Positions 51,926-61,512 of a stretch of DNA of 64,000 bases are shown in pieces. The notes beneath the pieces are model-generated. The model saw only the letters and a list, made by a program, of their open reading frames with translations, had not been told where the DNA came from and ran no database searches. How positions within the stretch are numbered: the stretch's first letter is position 1; every line of letters begins with the position of its first letter. This DNA comes from Akkermansiaceae bacterium (GTDB lineage Bacteria > Verrucomicrobiota > Verrucomicrobiia > Verrucomicrobiales > Akkermansiaceae), in assembly GCA_025457665.1 (NCBI GenBank), contig JALOTY010000012.1, forward strand, positions 43,545-107,544, written 5' to 3'. A program made the position numbers and the translations under genes.

Positions 51926-54025
51926 TCACCCCGCCGCACGAATCAGGTCGAGGAAACCTCTCAGATAGCGCTGCGCCTTCGCTTCCCCCACTCCCGGGAG
52001 TTGCATCGCCTCGTCATTGTTCCGCGGGCGGTATCGGCACAGGGCCTCCAGGGTCTTGTTGCTGAAAATCACATAGGGCGGAACCTCCTGGGCCTTGGCC
52101 ATGCGGGCGCGGAGATCGCTCATCGCGGCGTAAAGATTGGCATCGAATCCCCGGTCCTCGAGCTTCACCGCCGCGCCGCCACCCTGCGCATTCGGCCACA
52201 CCATGCGGTATCCGCTCCAGCCCTGCATCACCCGCTCGCCACGATCGCTGAGCGTCAGCAAGGGGTATTCTCCTGCCTCCACCCGCAACAAGCCCGCATC
52301 CAGCATCGAGCGGAACAAACCATTCACATAACCCGAACCCTGATCGGCAAGCAGTCCATAGGTGCTGAGTCGATCCAAGCCCGCCGCGACAATTTCCTGC
52401 GACCGACTGCCGAGCAACATCAGCACGATCTTGCCCCTGCCATATTTCCCCTCCCAGCCTGACGCGGTCTTGCGAGACATGCGGGCCACTCCGGCCAGTG
52501 CCTTGCGCACCAGCAAATGCTCCTCCTCGCGGGGCGTCCTTTCCTCGCCTCCGCCCTGCTGGCAAATGTCGCAGCAACCGCAGGGCTCGGCATCCTCCTC
52601 GCCGAAATACTCCAGAATCCACTGCTGCCGGCAGACGCGGGCGTAGCACATTTCGACCATCGCCTTGAGCTTCTCCCGGTCGCGACGCTCCTTTTCCTCG
52701 ATCGCCTCCTCGTCCAACTCCAGGGCCTCGGCACGAATGTCCGGGCGCTTGAGCCGCGTGCCACGCAGCCGTTTTCCCGGGATGTCGAATCGCTCGATGT
52801 ATCCCGCCCGCGCCAGCACCGCCAGGGCACTGCTGACCCCCATCGAGTTCTTCAACCCGGCCCCCTCGGTGATTTCCTCGATGCTTTCGCGGACCTCATG
52901 CTCGCCGTCCGACTCGGCCAAAAGATAGCGGTACACATCGCGGATCGCCTGCACACCGGGATTCGCGCCCTCGATGAAAAACTCCTGGGTCCGCGTGTCG
53001 GCATAGTTGAAGAGCAACTCACACACCGCCGATTCCCCATCACGCCCGGCCCGGCCGGCTTCCTGGTAGTAGGCCTCGATGCTGCCCGGCACTTCATAGT
53101 GAAGGACGAATCGCACATCGGACCGATCGATCCCCATCCCGAAGGCATTCGTCGCCACCGCCACATCGGCCTTGCGACTGAGGAAAATCTCCTGGGCCTT
53201 TTCCCTCTCCGCATCGCTCATGCCGCCGTGATAGGCGACCGCCTTCATCCCCCAGGCAGCCAGGGTTTCGCTGACCTCTTCCACCCGCTTGCGGGTCGCA
53301 CAGTAAACGATCCCGGTGCGCTGGGCGCGGACGACCTCTCGCACCCGCTCCAGTTTGTGCTGCTGTTTGTCCACCGGCGTGATGGCCAGCGAAAGGTTCG
53401 GTCGCGAGAAACCGCTGACGACCTCGAAGGGCTCACGCAAACGCAACACTTTGAGGATGTCCTCGCGCACCATGCGCGTGGCCGTGGCCGTGAGGGCGAC
53501 ACATTGCGGCCGACCGATCTTTTCCAAGGCCCGGCCGAGGCGCATGTAGTCGGGACGGAAATCGTGACCCCACTGGCTCAGGCAGTGGGCCTCATCGACC
53601 GCGAAAAGCGACACCTCCACGCCCTCCAAAGCCCGCAGAAAGGACTCGGCCCGGAAACGCTCGGGTGCCACATAGACCAGTTTCCACCGCCCGCTGCGCA
53701 TGCCATTCAGTCGATCCCTCTGCTCGTCCCAAGGCACCGTGGAGTTGATCAGGGTGGCCGGAATCCCCTTGGCCACGAGAGCATCCACCTGGTCTTTCAT
53801 GAGGGCGATCAACGGGGAAACCACCAGCGTCACCCCCTCGAAACACAAGGCCGGAAGCTGATAACAGAGGGATTTCCCGCCGCCCGTGGGCATCACCACC
53901 AGCCCATCCCGCCCGGACACCACCTGCGAAATCACCCGATCCTGACCCTCAAGAAATCCGCCGTGCCCGAAGTGCTCCTGAAGCGCTTCGAGCGGCTGCT
54001 TGGCCAATCGTTTGGATCCAGACAT
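51926..54025 (-). CDS. recQ: ATP-dependent DNA helicase RecQ
   Basis: 699 residues from ATG 54025 (a TTG further up is unlikely). Walker A PTGGGKSLCYQLP, DEAH box VDEAHCLSQWGHDFRP, ATNAFGMGIDRSDVRFV, the Gln-Ala-Gly-Arg-Ala-Gly-Arg-Asp motif, a zinc site (CYARVCRQQW then CGCCDIC) and a C-terminal HRDC domain (LPGVGEAKAQRYLRGFL). Unwinds DNA during recombination and repair. Ends 6 bases from the convergent small phosphatase gene. Confidence 0.95.
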   Translation of the reverse strand: MSGSKRLAKQPLEALQEHFGHGGFLEGQDRVISQVVSGRDGLVVMPTGGGKSLCYQLPALCFEGVTLVVSPLIALMKDQVDALVAKGIPATLINSTVPWDEQRDRLNGMRSGRWKLVYVAPERFRAESFLRALEGVEVSLFAVDEAHCLSQWGHDFRPDYMRLGRALEKIGRPQCVALTATATRMVREDILKVLRLREPFEVVSGFSRPNLSLAITPVDKQQHKLERVREVVRAQRTGIVYCATRKRVEEVSETLAAWGMKAVAYHGGMSDAEREKAQEIFLSRKADVAVATNAFGMGIDRSDVRFVLHYEVPGSIEAYYQEAGRAGRDGESAVCELLFNYADTRTQEFFIEGANPGVQAIRDVYRYLLAESDGEHEVRESIEEITEGAGLKNSMGVSSALAVLARAGYIERFDIPGKRLRGTRLKRPDIRAEALELDEEAIEEKERRDREKLKAMVEMCYARVCRQQWILEYFGEEDAEPCGCCDICQQGGGEERTPREEEHLLVRKALAGVARMSRKTASGWEGKYGRGKIVLMLLGSRSQEIVAAGLDRLSTYGLLADQGSGYVNGLFRSMLDAGLLRVEAGEYPLLTLSDRGERVMQGWSGYRMVWPNAQGGGAAVKLEDRGFDANLYAAMSDLRARMAKAQEVPPYVIFSNKTLEALCRYRPRNNDEAMQLPGVGEAKAQRYLRGFLDLIRAAG

Positions 54026-54097
54026 CAGCAAAATTTGTTCAAATGAACTCCCTCCAACCCCTCCGGTCAACCCCGCATTCCTCCGGATTCACCGGCA

Positions 54098-55480
54098 TCA
54101 ACGCCAACCACCTCCGAGAGCACGGTAAGCCTGAACCACGGCCAAGAGCCGATTGCGGCGGGCATCGATCAGCTCCAACTCGGAAACAAACAAGGCCCGC
54201 TCGGCATCGAGAACTTCAAGGTAGCTCGATGCGCCACCGGTGAAACGATCCGATGCCACCGAGGCGACCTGGCGGTTTGCCTCCACCAACTCCCTCTGAC
54301 GGGCGATGATTTCCCCTGTTTTCGCATGTGTCTGAATGGCATCCGCCGCTTCACGAAAGGCCTGTTTCACCGCCTTGTCATGCTCGGCCATCGCCTCCCC
54401 CGCCCTCGCCTTGGCCGCCTCCACCCGGGCTTTGTTGCGGCCAGCATCAAAGATCGGCGCCGCCAACCTTGGTCCCACCGCAAAGGCCCCGGACTTGCCT
54501 TCTAACAGATTGTGCAGGTCGGCACTCACCACCCCGCCACTGCCCGTGAGGGAGAGCGATGGATAACGCAGCGATTCCGCCACGCCGATGTCTGCCAAGG
54601 CCGCCTGATACGCCGCATCCGCCGCAGCAATGTCCGGACGCCGAGCCAGCAGGGACGAGGGCAGACCGCCTTCGATGCGGAGCTTCGATTCCAGTTTCGC
54701 CAGACTGCCCCCACGCTCCACTCCTCCCGGATAATCCCCCACCAAGGCGCGGATCTGGTTTTCCTTCGCCGCAATCGCCTGCTCGGTCACCGGGATCGCC
54801 GTGAGCGCCTGACCGAGAAGCGCCTTCGCCTGCGCCACCTCCAGATCCGAACTCACCCCGCCATCACGCCTCGCGGAAACCAACTCCAGCGATTGCCGCC
54901 GGCTCTCCGCCGTGCGTTTCGATACCTCCAATCTCTCATCCAGATTGCGCAGCTCCACATAAGCCGTCGCCACCGCCGCCACCAGCGAGGTTTTCACCGC
55001 ATCCCGCTGGTACTGCGCCGCAAGAAGCCGCGACCGCGCCGCCTGGTTGGATCGACGGATGCCGCCCCAGAGATCGATTTCCCAGCTCAGCAAGGCCGTC
55101 ATATCAAAGCTTTCCACGCTGCGATCGCCCGCCGGCCCCACCTGACCGGCATTTGGCGAGAGATAGCGCCCGCTGGCCGACGTGCTGCCATCGAGCGAGG
55201 GAAACCAATCGGCCCGCGCCGTCATCGCCTGCGCCCGGGCCTGCTCGATGCGATAGGTCGATGCCACCAAGTCCGGATTCGAAACCAGCGCCTTTTCAAT
55301 CAGAGCCTTCAGCGTGGGGTCACTGAAAACCTTGCGCCACGACTTCTCCCCAAAGGAATCGCCCCCCGGAGCATCGCCCCGGATGGAGCCCGGCAAGGCC
55401 ACCTCCGGCGACCGGGGCTGCGGACCGAGGATGCATGAGGCCAGCAGCAGTGATCCGAAAGACAGGAAAAGAACACGCAT
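54098..55480 (-). CDS. Outer membrane efflux lipoprotein (NodT/OprM-like)
   Basis: 460 residues from ATG 55480; lipobox LLLASC (Cys16). Typical repeated outer-membrane factor helices with ALVSNPDLVASTYRIEQARAQ and later FDAGRNKARVEAAKA. It forms the outer-membrane channel for the RND pump encoded on the opposite strand. In most genomes these genes are co-directional; here the outer-membrane gene is divergent, with about 72 bases separating the starts. Confidence 0.93.
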   Translation of the reverse strand: MRVLFLSFGSLLLASCILGPQPRSPEVALPGSIRGDAPGGDSFGEKSWRKVFSDPTLKALIEKALVSNPDLVASTYRIEQARAQAMTARADWFPSLDGSTSASGRYLSPNAGQVGPAGDRSVESFDMTALLSWEIDLWGGIRRSNQAARSRLLAAQYQRDAVKTSLVAAVATAYVELRNLDERLEVSKRTAESRRQSLELVSARRDGGVSSDLEVAQAKALLGQALTAIPVTEQAIAAKENQIRALVGDYPGGVERGGSLAKLESKLRIEGGLPSSLLARRPDIAAADAAYQAALADIGVAESLRYPSLSLTGSGGVVSADLHNLLEGKSGAFAVGPRLAAPIFDAGRNKARVEAAKARAGEAMAEHDKAVKQAFREAADAIQTHAKTGEIIARQRELVEANRQVASVASDRFTGGASSYLEVLDAERALFVSELELIDARRNRLLAVVQAYRALGGGWR

Positions 55481-55552
55481 CGCCCATGGGAAATGCCCTC
55501 CCAGACCGCGCAAGGCAAGCCAAAGCAACCGGAAAAATGGCTTTTGGAACGG

Positions 55553-56758
55553 ATGAAATTGACCCACACCCTTCGATCTGTTAGCGCCCTGAACGTGTAT
55601 TCTCACAGGCATCGCCCTCGTCCGGCCTTTTGGGTCACCGCCCTTTCATTGTCCCTCTTTGCCGCCAGCTCCTGCCGCAAGGCGGAGACTCAGGCCCCGC
55701 CGCCACCGGTGGTCATGATCGTCCCGGTCGTCACCAGCGATGCCCCCATGTCCACCACCCTCATCGGCCAGCTCGATTCCCCGCAAACCGTCGACGTCCG
55801 TGCGCGAGTCGAAGGTTTCGTGGACCGTCTGCATTTCACCGATGGCACCGAGGTCAAACAAGGCGACCTTCTCTTCGAACTCGATCGCAAGCCCTTCCTC
55901 GAACGCCTCGCCGCCGCCAAGGGGGCCCTCGCCGAGGCCGAGGCCGCCCTCCACAAATACGAAAAAGATGTCGCCCGCCTCGCTCCACTGGCGGCACGCA
56001 ACGCCATTCCCCAGCAGGATCTCGATAACGCCAAAGCCTCCGTCGCCGTCGGCAACGCCAGCGTCCTGACCGCCAAAGCCGGGGTCGAATCCGCACAAAT
56101 CGATCTCGGCTATTGCGAAATCAAAGCTCCCGTCTCCGGTCTCATCGGTGCCTCCCAGGTCGGCGTCGGCGCCCTCGTCGGCAAGGGCGAACCCACCCTC
56201 CTCGCCACGATTTCCTCGCTCGATCCCATCTGGTTCTATTGCAATGTCAGCGAGGTCGAATACCTCAAGGCCGAACAACGCAGCCGCGAAGTCGGACGCG
56301 ATGTCTCATCCCTCGCCGTCACCCTCATCCGGCCCGATGGCACGGAACACCCGGAGATCGGGAAATTCGTCTTCATCGACCGCGCCGTGAACGTCAAAAC
56401 CGGCACACTGCGGGTCAGGGCGGAGTTTTCCAACAAAGAGAAGCTCCTCCGTCCCGGCATGTTCGCCCGCATCCGCGTGGACCTCGGCGTCCGCAAGGGC
56501 GTCATCCAGCTCCCGGAGCGCGCTCTTGTGCAGATGCAGGAAAAAACCTTCGTCTGGACCGTCGATGAAAAGGGCATCTGCTCCCAGCGCCCGGTCAAGC
56601 TCGGCGAACAGGTCGGCAGCCAGCATGTCATCCTCGATGGCCTGAAACCCGGCGACCGCATCATCCTCGAAGGCGTCCACAAGGCCCGCGAGGGTGCTCC
56701 CGTCACCGCGATGACACCGGAGCAATTCGCCGCCATGAAGGCGAAACTCCAGCCCTAA
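55553..56758 (+). CDS. RND efflux periplasmic adaptor (membrane fusion) lipoprotein
   Basis: 401 residues from ATG 55553, with a lipobox FAASSC (Cys41); GTG 55595 would give a more usual signal length. HlyD/AcrA fold: VDVRARVEGFVDRLHFTDGT, the coiled-coil hairpin, SGLIGASQVGVGALVGKG lipoyl half and RPGMFARIRVDLG. Bridges the RND pump and the outer-membrane channel. 13 bases before the RND gene. Confidence 0.93.
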   Translation: MKLTHTLRSVSALNVYSHRHRPRPAFWVTALSLSLFAASSCRKAETQAPPPPVVMIVPVVTSDAPMSTTLIGQLDSPQTVDVRARVEGFVDRLHFTDGTEVKQGDLLFELDRKPFLERLAAAKGALAEAEAALHKYEKDVARLAPLAARNAIPQQDLDNAKASVAVGNASVLTAKAGVESAQIDLGYCEIKAPVSGLIGASQVGVGALVGKGEPTLLATISSLDPIWFYCNVSEVEYLKAEQRSREVGRDVSSLAVTLIRPDGTEHPEIGKFVFIDRAVNVKTGTLRVRAEFSNKEKLLRPGMFARIRVDLGVRKGVIQLPERALVQMQEKTFVWTVDEKGICSQRPVKLGEQVGSQHVILDGLKPGDRIILEGVHKAREGAPVTAMTPEQFAAMKAKLQP

Positions 56759-56771
56759 CAAGTTCCCGATC

Positions 56772-59700
56772 ATGGCCGACTTCTTCATTCGCAGGCCCAT
56801 CGTGGCCATGGTGATTTCCATCCTCACCTGCATCATCGGGCTCGTTTCGCTGTCACGACTCCCCATCGCGGAATACCCCACGGTGAGCCCCACCCTCATC
56901 CAGGTCACCTCCAGCTACCGCGGAGCCGCAGCCGAAGCGGTCATGGAATCCGTCGCCACGCCCATCGAGTCGAAGATCAATGGCGTCGATCAACTGCTCT
57001 ACATGCAGTCCACCAACTCGAATGACGGCAAGATGACGCTCAACGTCACCTTCGATGTCGGCACGGATGTGGACATCATGCAGGTGAACACCTCCAACCG
57101 CGTCAACCAAGCCCAAGCCCAGCTCCCGGATGCGTTGAAACGGGAAGGCGTCGTGGTCAATCGATCCTCCCCGGATATCCTGCTCGCCATCGGCCTGTCG
57201 TCGCCGAATGGCACCTACGATGGCGTCTTCCTCGGAAACTACGCGGACATCAATCTCGTCGATCAAATCAAACGCGTCCCCGGCGTGGGCGACGTCAAGA
57301 ATTTCACCGCCCAGGATTACTCGATGCGTGTCTGGCTCATGCCGGACAAACTCGCCTCCCTCGGCATCACGCCCGTGGACGTCAGCAACGCCATCAAAGA
57401 GCAAAATGCCCAAACCCCCGCCGGTCGGGTCGGAGCCGAACCCGCACCACCCGGCCAGGAAAGCCAGTTCAACGTCCGTGCCAAAGGCCTGCTCAAGGAC
57501 CCGAAGGAATTCGAAGAGATCATCATCCGCTCGAATCCCGATGGCTCGCAGGTAAAGATTCGCGATGTCGGTCGCGTCGAACTCGGGGCCCAGACTTATG
57601 ATATCCGCGCCCGGATGAACCGCGCCCCGGCCGGTGCCCTCGGCGTTTATCTCGCCCCCGGGGCCAATGCCATTCAGACAGCGGACAAGGTGAAGAAAAT
57701 CCTCGAGGACGCCTCGAAGCGTTTCCCGCCGGACATGAAATATGAAATCACCCTCGATTCCACCCTGCCCATCAAGGCATCCATGGAATCGATCGTGCAC
57801 ACGCTCTTCGAAGCCGTGCTGCTCGTCCTCGTGGTGGTTTACGTCTTCCTCCAGAGTTTTCGCGCTACGATCATCCCCATGCTCACCGTGCCGGTTTCGC
57901 TGCTCGGGGTCTTCATCATTTTCCCACTGCTCGGATTCAGCGTGAACACCCTCACGATGTTCGGTCTGGTTCTGGCCATCGGGATCGTGGTCGATGATGC
58001 CATCGTCGTTGTCGAAGCCGTCCAGCATCACCTCGAACACGGGCTTTCTCCGAAAGAAGCGACACGCAAGGCCATGCAGGAAGTCTCCGGTCCCGTGGTG
58101 GCCATCGCGCTCATCCTTTGCGCGGTTTTCATCCCCGTGGCCTTCATGGGCGGCGTCACCGGCCGACTCTATCAGCAGTTCGCCATCACCATCGCGGTGT
58201 CGGTGGTGTTCTCGGCCATCAATGCCCTCACCCTGAGTCCCGCGCTCTCCGCCTTGCTGCTCCGCAAGCCCACCCCCGGCCGTGGCCCCATCGCCTGGTT
58301 CTTCGGGAAATTCAATGCCTTCTTCGATGCCGTCATCACCCGCTATGGACGCATCGTCGGCGGTCTGACGCGCAAGGCGGCCCTCTCGATGCTGCTTCTC
58401 GTCGCGGTCGTCGCGGGCATCGGTGGACTCGGCAAAGTGGTCCCCGGAGGTTTCATTCCGGACGAAGACAAAGGATTCCTTTTCGTCGCCGTGGAGCTTC
58501 CGGAAGGGGCATCGCTGCAACGCTCGGACAAGGTCCTGAGCCAGGTCGAACAAATCGTCGGCAACACCCCGGGGGTGCGCTCCGCGCTCGCCATCGGCGG
58601 CATGAGCATCCTGAGCAATCTCAATGTGCCGAATGCCGCATTGCTCTTCGTGGGTCTCGATGACTGGCATGAGCGCGAATCCCCCGAACTCCACGCCAAG
58701 GCGATCGCGGCGGAATGGAACAAGAAATTCTACGCCATCCCCGGTGCGCGCGTCTTCGCCTTCGGACCTCCCGCCCTGCCGGGATATGGCAACGTTTCCG
58801 GCTTCACCATGCAGCTCCAGGAGCGCTCCGGTGGTGGCATCGGCCAGTTGTCCGGTGCCATCGCCCAAGTCCAGGCCGCCGCCTTGGCCCGACCGGAAAT
58901 CGGCCGACTCACCACCACCTTCAATCCCGCCAGCCCCCAGGTTCAGGTCGAGTTGGATCGCGAAAAAGCCCGCACCTTGGGAGTCCCGGTCGATGCCGTT
59001 TTCCAAACCCTCCAGGCCTATCTGAGTGGCATGTATGTGAACGACTTCGTGAAGTTCGGCCGCGTTTACAAAGTCTTCCTTCAGGCCGAGCCGGAATTCA
59101 CGAACAGCCCGGGGGACATCGATGCCTTCCATGTCCGTAGCAACGATGGAGCCATGGTCCCCCTCAGCACGCTGGTCACGGTTTCGAAAATCACCGGCCC
59201 GAATTTCGCCACCCGCTTCAATCTCTTTCCCTCGGCCGAAATGAGCGGCGCGCCCGCCCCGGGTTACAGCTCTGCGCAAGCACTCAAGGCAATGGAGGAA
59301 GTCATGGCCACCATGCCCGACAACATCGGCTACGAATGGTCCGGATTGACCTTGCAGGAAAAGAAATCGGAAGGCCAGATCGTGATGATCTTCGGCATGG
59401 CCGTGATCTTCGTTTTCCTCCTGCTCGCCGCGCAATATGAGAGTTGGTCTTTGCCTTTCGCCGTCCTTCTTTCCGTCCCCACGGTCATCCTCGGCACCAT
59501 GGTCGGCCTCCTCCTCAGGAATTTCGAAATGAATGTCTATGCCCAGGTAGGGCTCGTCATGCTCATCGGTCTCGCCGCAAAGAATGCCATCCTGATCATC
59601 GAGTTCGCCAAGATGAAACGTGATGCCGGTGCAAGCACGCTCGATGCCGCGCTCGATGCCGCCAAACTCCGCCTGCGGCCGATTTTGATGACCTCCTTCG

Positions 59701-59897
59701 CCTTCATCCTCGGCTGCGTGCCCCTCATGCTCGCCACTGGCTCCGGTGCCGCCTCACGCAGCACCATGGGCACCGGCGTGGTTTTCGGCATGGGCATCTC
59801 CACCATCATCGGTCTCTTCCTCATCCCCGTCTGCTACGTCTTCGTCCAGAAACTCAGCGAGCGCCGGAACAAGGTCGATCCCGTCGAATCCACCTGA
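56772..59897 (+). CDS. RND multidrug efflux permease (HAE1 family)
   Basis: 1041 residues, 12 membrane helices. N-terminus FFIRRPIVAMVISILTCIIG, the Asp pair in GIVVDDAIVVVEAV (proton relay), the Lys in GLAAKNAILIIEFAK, and two large porter loops are all present, as in AcrB/MexB. Exports drugs or other small toxic compounds using the proton motive force. Substrates not predictable. Confidence 0.96.
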   Translation: MADFFIRRPIVAMVISILTCIIGLVSLSRLPIAEYPTVSPTLIQVTSSYRGAAAEAVMESVATPIESKINGVDQLLYMQSTNSNDGKMTLNVTFDVGTDVDIMQVNTSNRVNQAQAQLPDALKREGVVVNRSSPDILLAIGLSSPNGTYDGVFLGNYADINLVDQIKRVPGVGDVKNFTAQDYSMRVWLMPDKLASLGITPVDVSNAIKEQNAQTPAGRVGAEPAPPGQESQFNVRAKGLLKDPKEFEEIIIRSNPDGSQVKIRDVGRVELGAQTYDIRARMNRAPAGALGVYLAPGANAIQTADKVKKILEDASKRFPPDMKYEITLDSTLPIKASMESIVHTLFEAVLLVLVVVYVFLQSFRATIIPMLTVPVSLLGVFIIFPLLGFSVNTLTMFGLVLAIGIVVDDAIVVVEAVQHHLEHGLSPKEATRKAMQEVSGPVVAIALILCAVFIPVAFMGGVTGRLYQQFAITIAVSVVFSAINALTLSPALSALLLRKPTPGRGPIAWFFGKFNAFFDAVITRYGRIVGGLTRKAALSMLLLVAVVAGIGGLGKVVPGGFIPDEDKGFLFVAVELPEGASLQRSDKVLSQVEQIVGNTPGVRSALAIGGMSILSNLNVPNAALLFVGLDDWHERESPELHAKAIAAEWNKKFYAIPGARVFAFGPPALPGYGNVSGFTMQLQERSGGGIGQLSGAIAQVQAAALARPEIGRLTTTFNPASPQVQVELDREKARTLGVPVDAVFQTLQAYLSGMYVNDFVKFGRVYKVFLQAEPEFTNSPGDIDAFHVRSNDGAMVPLSTLVTVSKITGPNFATRFNLFPSAEMSGAPAPGYSSAQALKAMEEVMATMPDNIGYEWSGLTLQEKKSEGQIVMIFGMAVIFVFLLLAAQYESWSLPFAVLLSVPTVILGTMVGLLLRNFEMNVYAQVGLVMLIGLAAKNAILIIEFAKMKRDAGASTLDAALDAAKLRLRPILMTSFAFILGCVPLMLATGSGAASRSTMGTGVVFGMGISTIIGLFLIPVCYVFVQKLSERRNKVDPVEST

Positions 59898-59920
59898 TGC
59901 CCGGACTCACGCAGGCGCCT

Positions 59921-60820
59921 TCAAGGCAGGCTCACCCGGACTCTCATGAAGCGGCGCGGGGCACTTGGACCCAGCGTCGTGAGGTCCCGCACCAGGAGGG
60001 TGCCCAAACCATCATTCACCACCTCAGTCGCCGTCACTCCCGATTGCCATGAGCTGAGATTCCCGGAAACCTCCACCACCAGATTCATCACCCGGTCCTT
60101 CCTCCGTGGCACCGCGATCTGCAGTGAACCCCCGACCATCGAAACAGGAGTCGTCACCGGAGCCGTAAAAACGAGCGGAGGGGTCCCGAAGGCATACTCC
60201 AGGATGTTGGAAACCCCATCGCCATCCGGATCATCATCACTCTCGTTTTCCACCACGCCGGAAAGCTCATCCACCACCCACTGCGCCCACTCCGTCTCCG
60301 GCGGCAAGGCACCGGATATCGCCGCGGATTTCATGAGATGGGGCGAACCATCGGGATCGATCTCACCCGTCACCGCTGTTGCCTGAGCGACATTCCATTC
60401 GAGCGCAAAGGGATTGAAGGGATCCACCGCCGGCATGGTCCAGTTGGTCGCACGAAAAAGGATCCAATCGCCTTGGAGCGCATCACCACGGAAACCCCAA
60501 ACGTAAACCGCACGACCCACCGCAAAGGGCCCGGAGTTCGAGGAAACGGTGAAAAAACCGTCGTATCGCTGGGTCACAGGATTGTAGCTGACCCGCTGGC
60601 ATCGATTCCATTTCTCCGACCATTGCGCCATGTTGGCCAAGGTCGGCGTGAAGCCGCTATCGAAGACCCCAAGCTCGAAACGCATCCGGGCATCCATCGC
60701 CGCACCGGACGAATCCTTGTTGATCTCGCCGACATCGCTGAACCAGCTGATGTTTCTCCCCCACCCCGGCATCGCCGCCGCGATCAGGATCCATGCCGTC
60801 AGCCATGTGAGTCGAATCAT
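59921..60820 (-). CDS. Exported protein, paralogue of the PEP-CTERM neighbour, with DPDGDG region
   Basis: 299 residues from ATG 60820, which overlaps the upstream stop by one base (TGATG). Signal peptide about residues 1-22. The N-terminal ~180 residues (NISWFSDVGEINKD, VFDSGFTPT, VYVWGF) align by eye with the upstream gene product (NITWGSEIFSDLRD, TFQTGFTPT, VYLWVY). In place of a PEP-CTERM tail it has DDDPDGDGVSNILEYAFG and a beta-rich C-terminal domain, typical of Verrucomicrobia exported proteins. Function unknown. Confidence 0.78.
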   Translation of the reverse strand: MIRLTWLTAWILIAAAMPGWGRNISWFSDVGEINKDSSGAAMDARMRFELGVFDSGFTPTLANMAQWSEKWNRCQRVSYNPVTQRYDGFFTVSSNSGPFAVGRAVYVWGFRGDALQGDWILFRATNWTMPAVDPFNPFALEWNVAQATAVTGEIDPDGSPHLMKSAAISGALPPETEWAQWVVDELSGVVENESDDDPDGDGVSNILEYAFGTPPLVFTAPVTTPVSMVGGSLQIAVPRRKDRVMNLVVEVSGNLSSWQSGVTATEVVNDGLGTLLVRDLTTLGPSAPRRFMRVRVSLP

Positions 60821-61497
60821 CAATTCCGCTTCCTGCGCAGGATCCAAACCATTCCCCCGCAAATGGCAAGCCCGCACAGCGATGGCTCGGGAATGACACT
60901 GAAGGTTTGGAGTGTGAAGTTGCCACCCACGCTCGAGTAGCCATTCCCATCCACACCTCCCTGACTCCCCCAGATGGGAGTGTCGCCCCCACTCAGATCA
61001 CTCAGCGAGAGTTCCACAGGAAGGCTGTTTCCGCAGCATTCCGATTCCGCCGCAGGAAACGAGCCCCAGGCCGCAGCAGAACCAAGAAACCACTCGGTTC
61101 CGGAACTCATGGTCGTACCATTGTAAACCCAGAGATAAACCGTCAAGCCCGAGAAGTTGAATCCACTTCCCGGATCATAGCTGCTGCTTCCGTCGGCATT
61201 CATCGTCGTCGCAGAAGTGATGTATCCAAAGCCCTCGTTGTAGGAAGCCTGGTCGAACACCACCCAGTTCGATGCCCAATCAGCCGTATTCATGGACGTC
61301 GGCGTGAAGCCCGTCTGGAAGGTGCCCAACTGGAAAACATAACTGTTTTGATCCAGGACTTCTCCACGACTGTCCCGCAAATCCGAGAAAATCTCACTTC
61401 CCCACGTGATGTTTTGCGCCACCGCTCGCGAGGCCAGCAACCCCGCAGCCGTAGCGAGAAGAATCACAGTTTGACCGAACCCATTTGATTTTTTCAT
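60820..61497 (-). CDS. PEP-CTERM sorting domain protein
   Basis: 225 residues with a signal peptide to about residue 27. The C-terminus IPEPSLCGLAICGGMVWILRRKR has the Pro-Glu-Pro, a hydrophobic helix and a basic end, matching PEP-CTERM signals recognised by an exosortase. The mature domain, shared with the following gene, contains GFTPTSMNTADWASNW and VYLWVYNGTTM. It should be exported and anchored or released at the cell surface, often with exopolysaccharide. No exosortase is in the window. Confidence 0.88.
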   Translation of the reverse strand: MKKSNGFGQTVILLATAAGLLASRAVAQNITWGSEIFSDLRDSRGEVLDQNSYVFQLGTFQTGFTPTSMNTADWASNWVVFDQASYNEGFGYITSATTMNADGSSSYDPGSGFNFSGLTVYLWVYNGTTMSSGTEWFLGSAAAWGSFPAAESECCGNSLPVELSLSDLSGGDTPIWGSQGGVDGNGYSSVGGNFTLQTFSVIPEPSLCGLAICGGMVWILRRKRN

Positions 61498-61512
61498 CTC
61501 TTCCAGGAAATC

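Larger units (their letters stand above)
8103..55584. repeat. Dispersed 7-mer CTAACAG/CTGTTAG, 23 exact copies
   Basis: First bases of copies reading CTGTTAG on the plus strand: 10713, 11288, 13710, 14663, 22573, 22771, 23890, 34622, 51744, 55578. Reading CTAACAG: 8103, 12634, 16815, 22456, 33062, 35565, 35817, 38154, 39815, 41787, 48634, 51472, 54502. Near copies (TTGTTAG or CTAACAA): 5726, 11725, 56755. In genes it is mostly CTG-TTA-G (Leu-Leu-Gly/Glu), but also CTA-ACA-G, TCT-AAC-AGC and other frames, one stop codon and non-coding sites. Confidence 0.75.

Noticed and set aside
56853..59435. 860-codon open frame antisense to the RND pump
   Set aside because: His/Asp/Gly-rich translation typical of the antisense of membrane protein codons; the RND gene has all family motifs.
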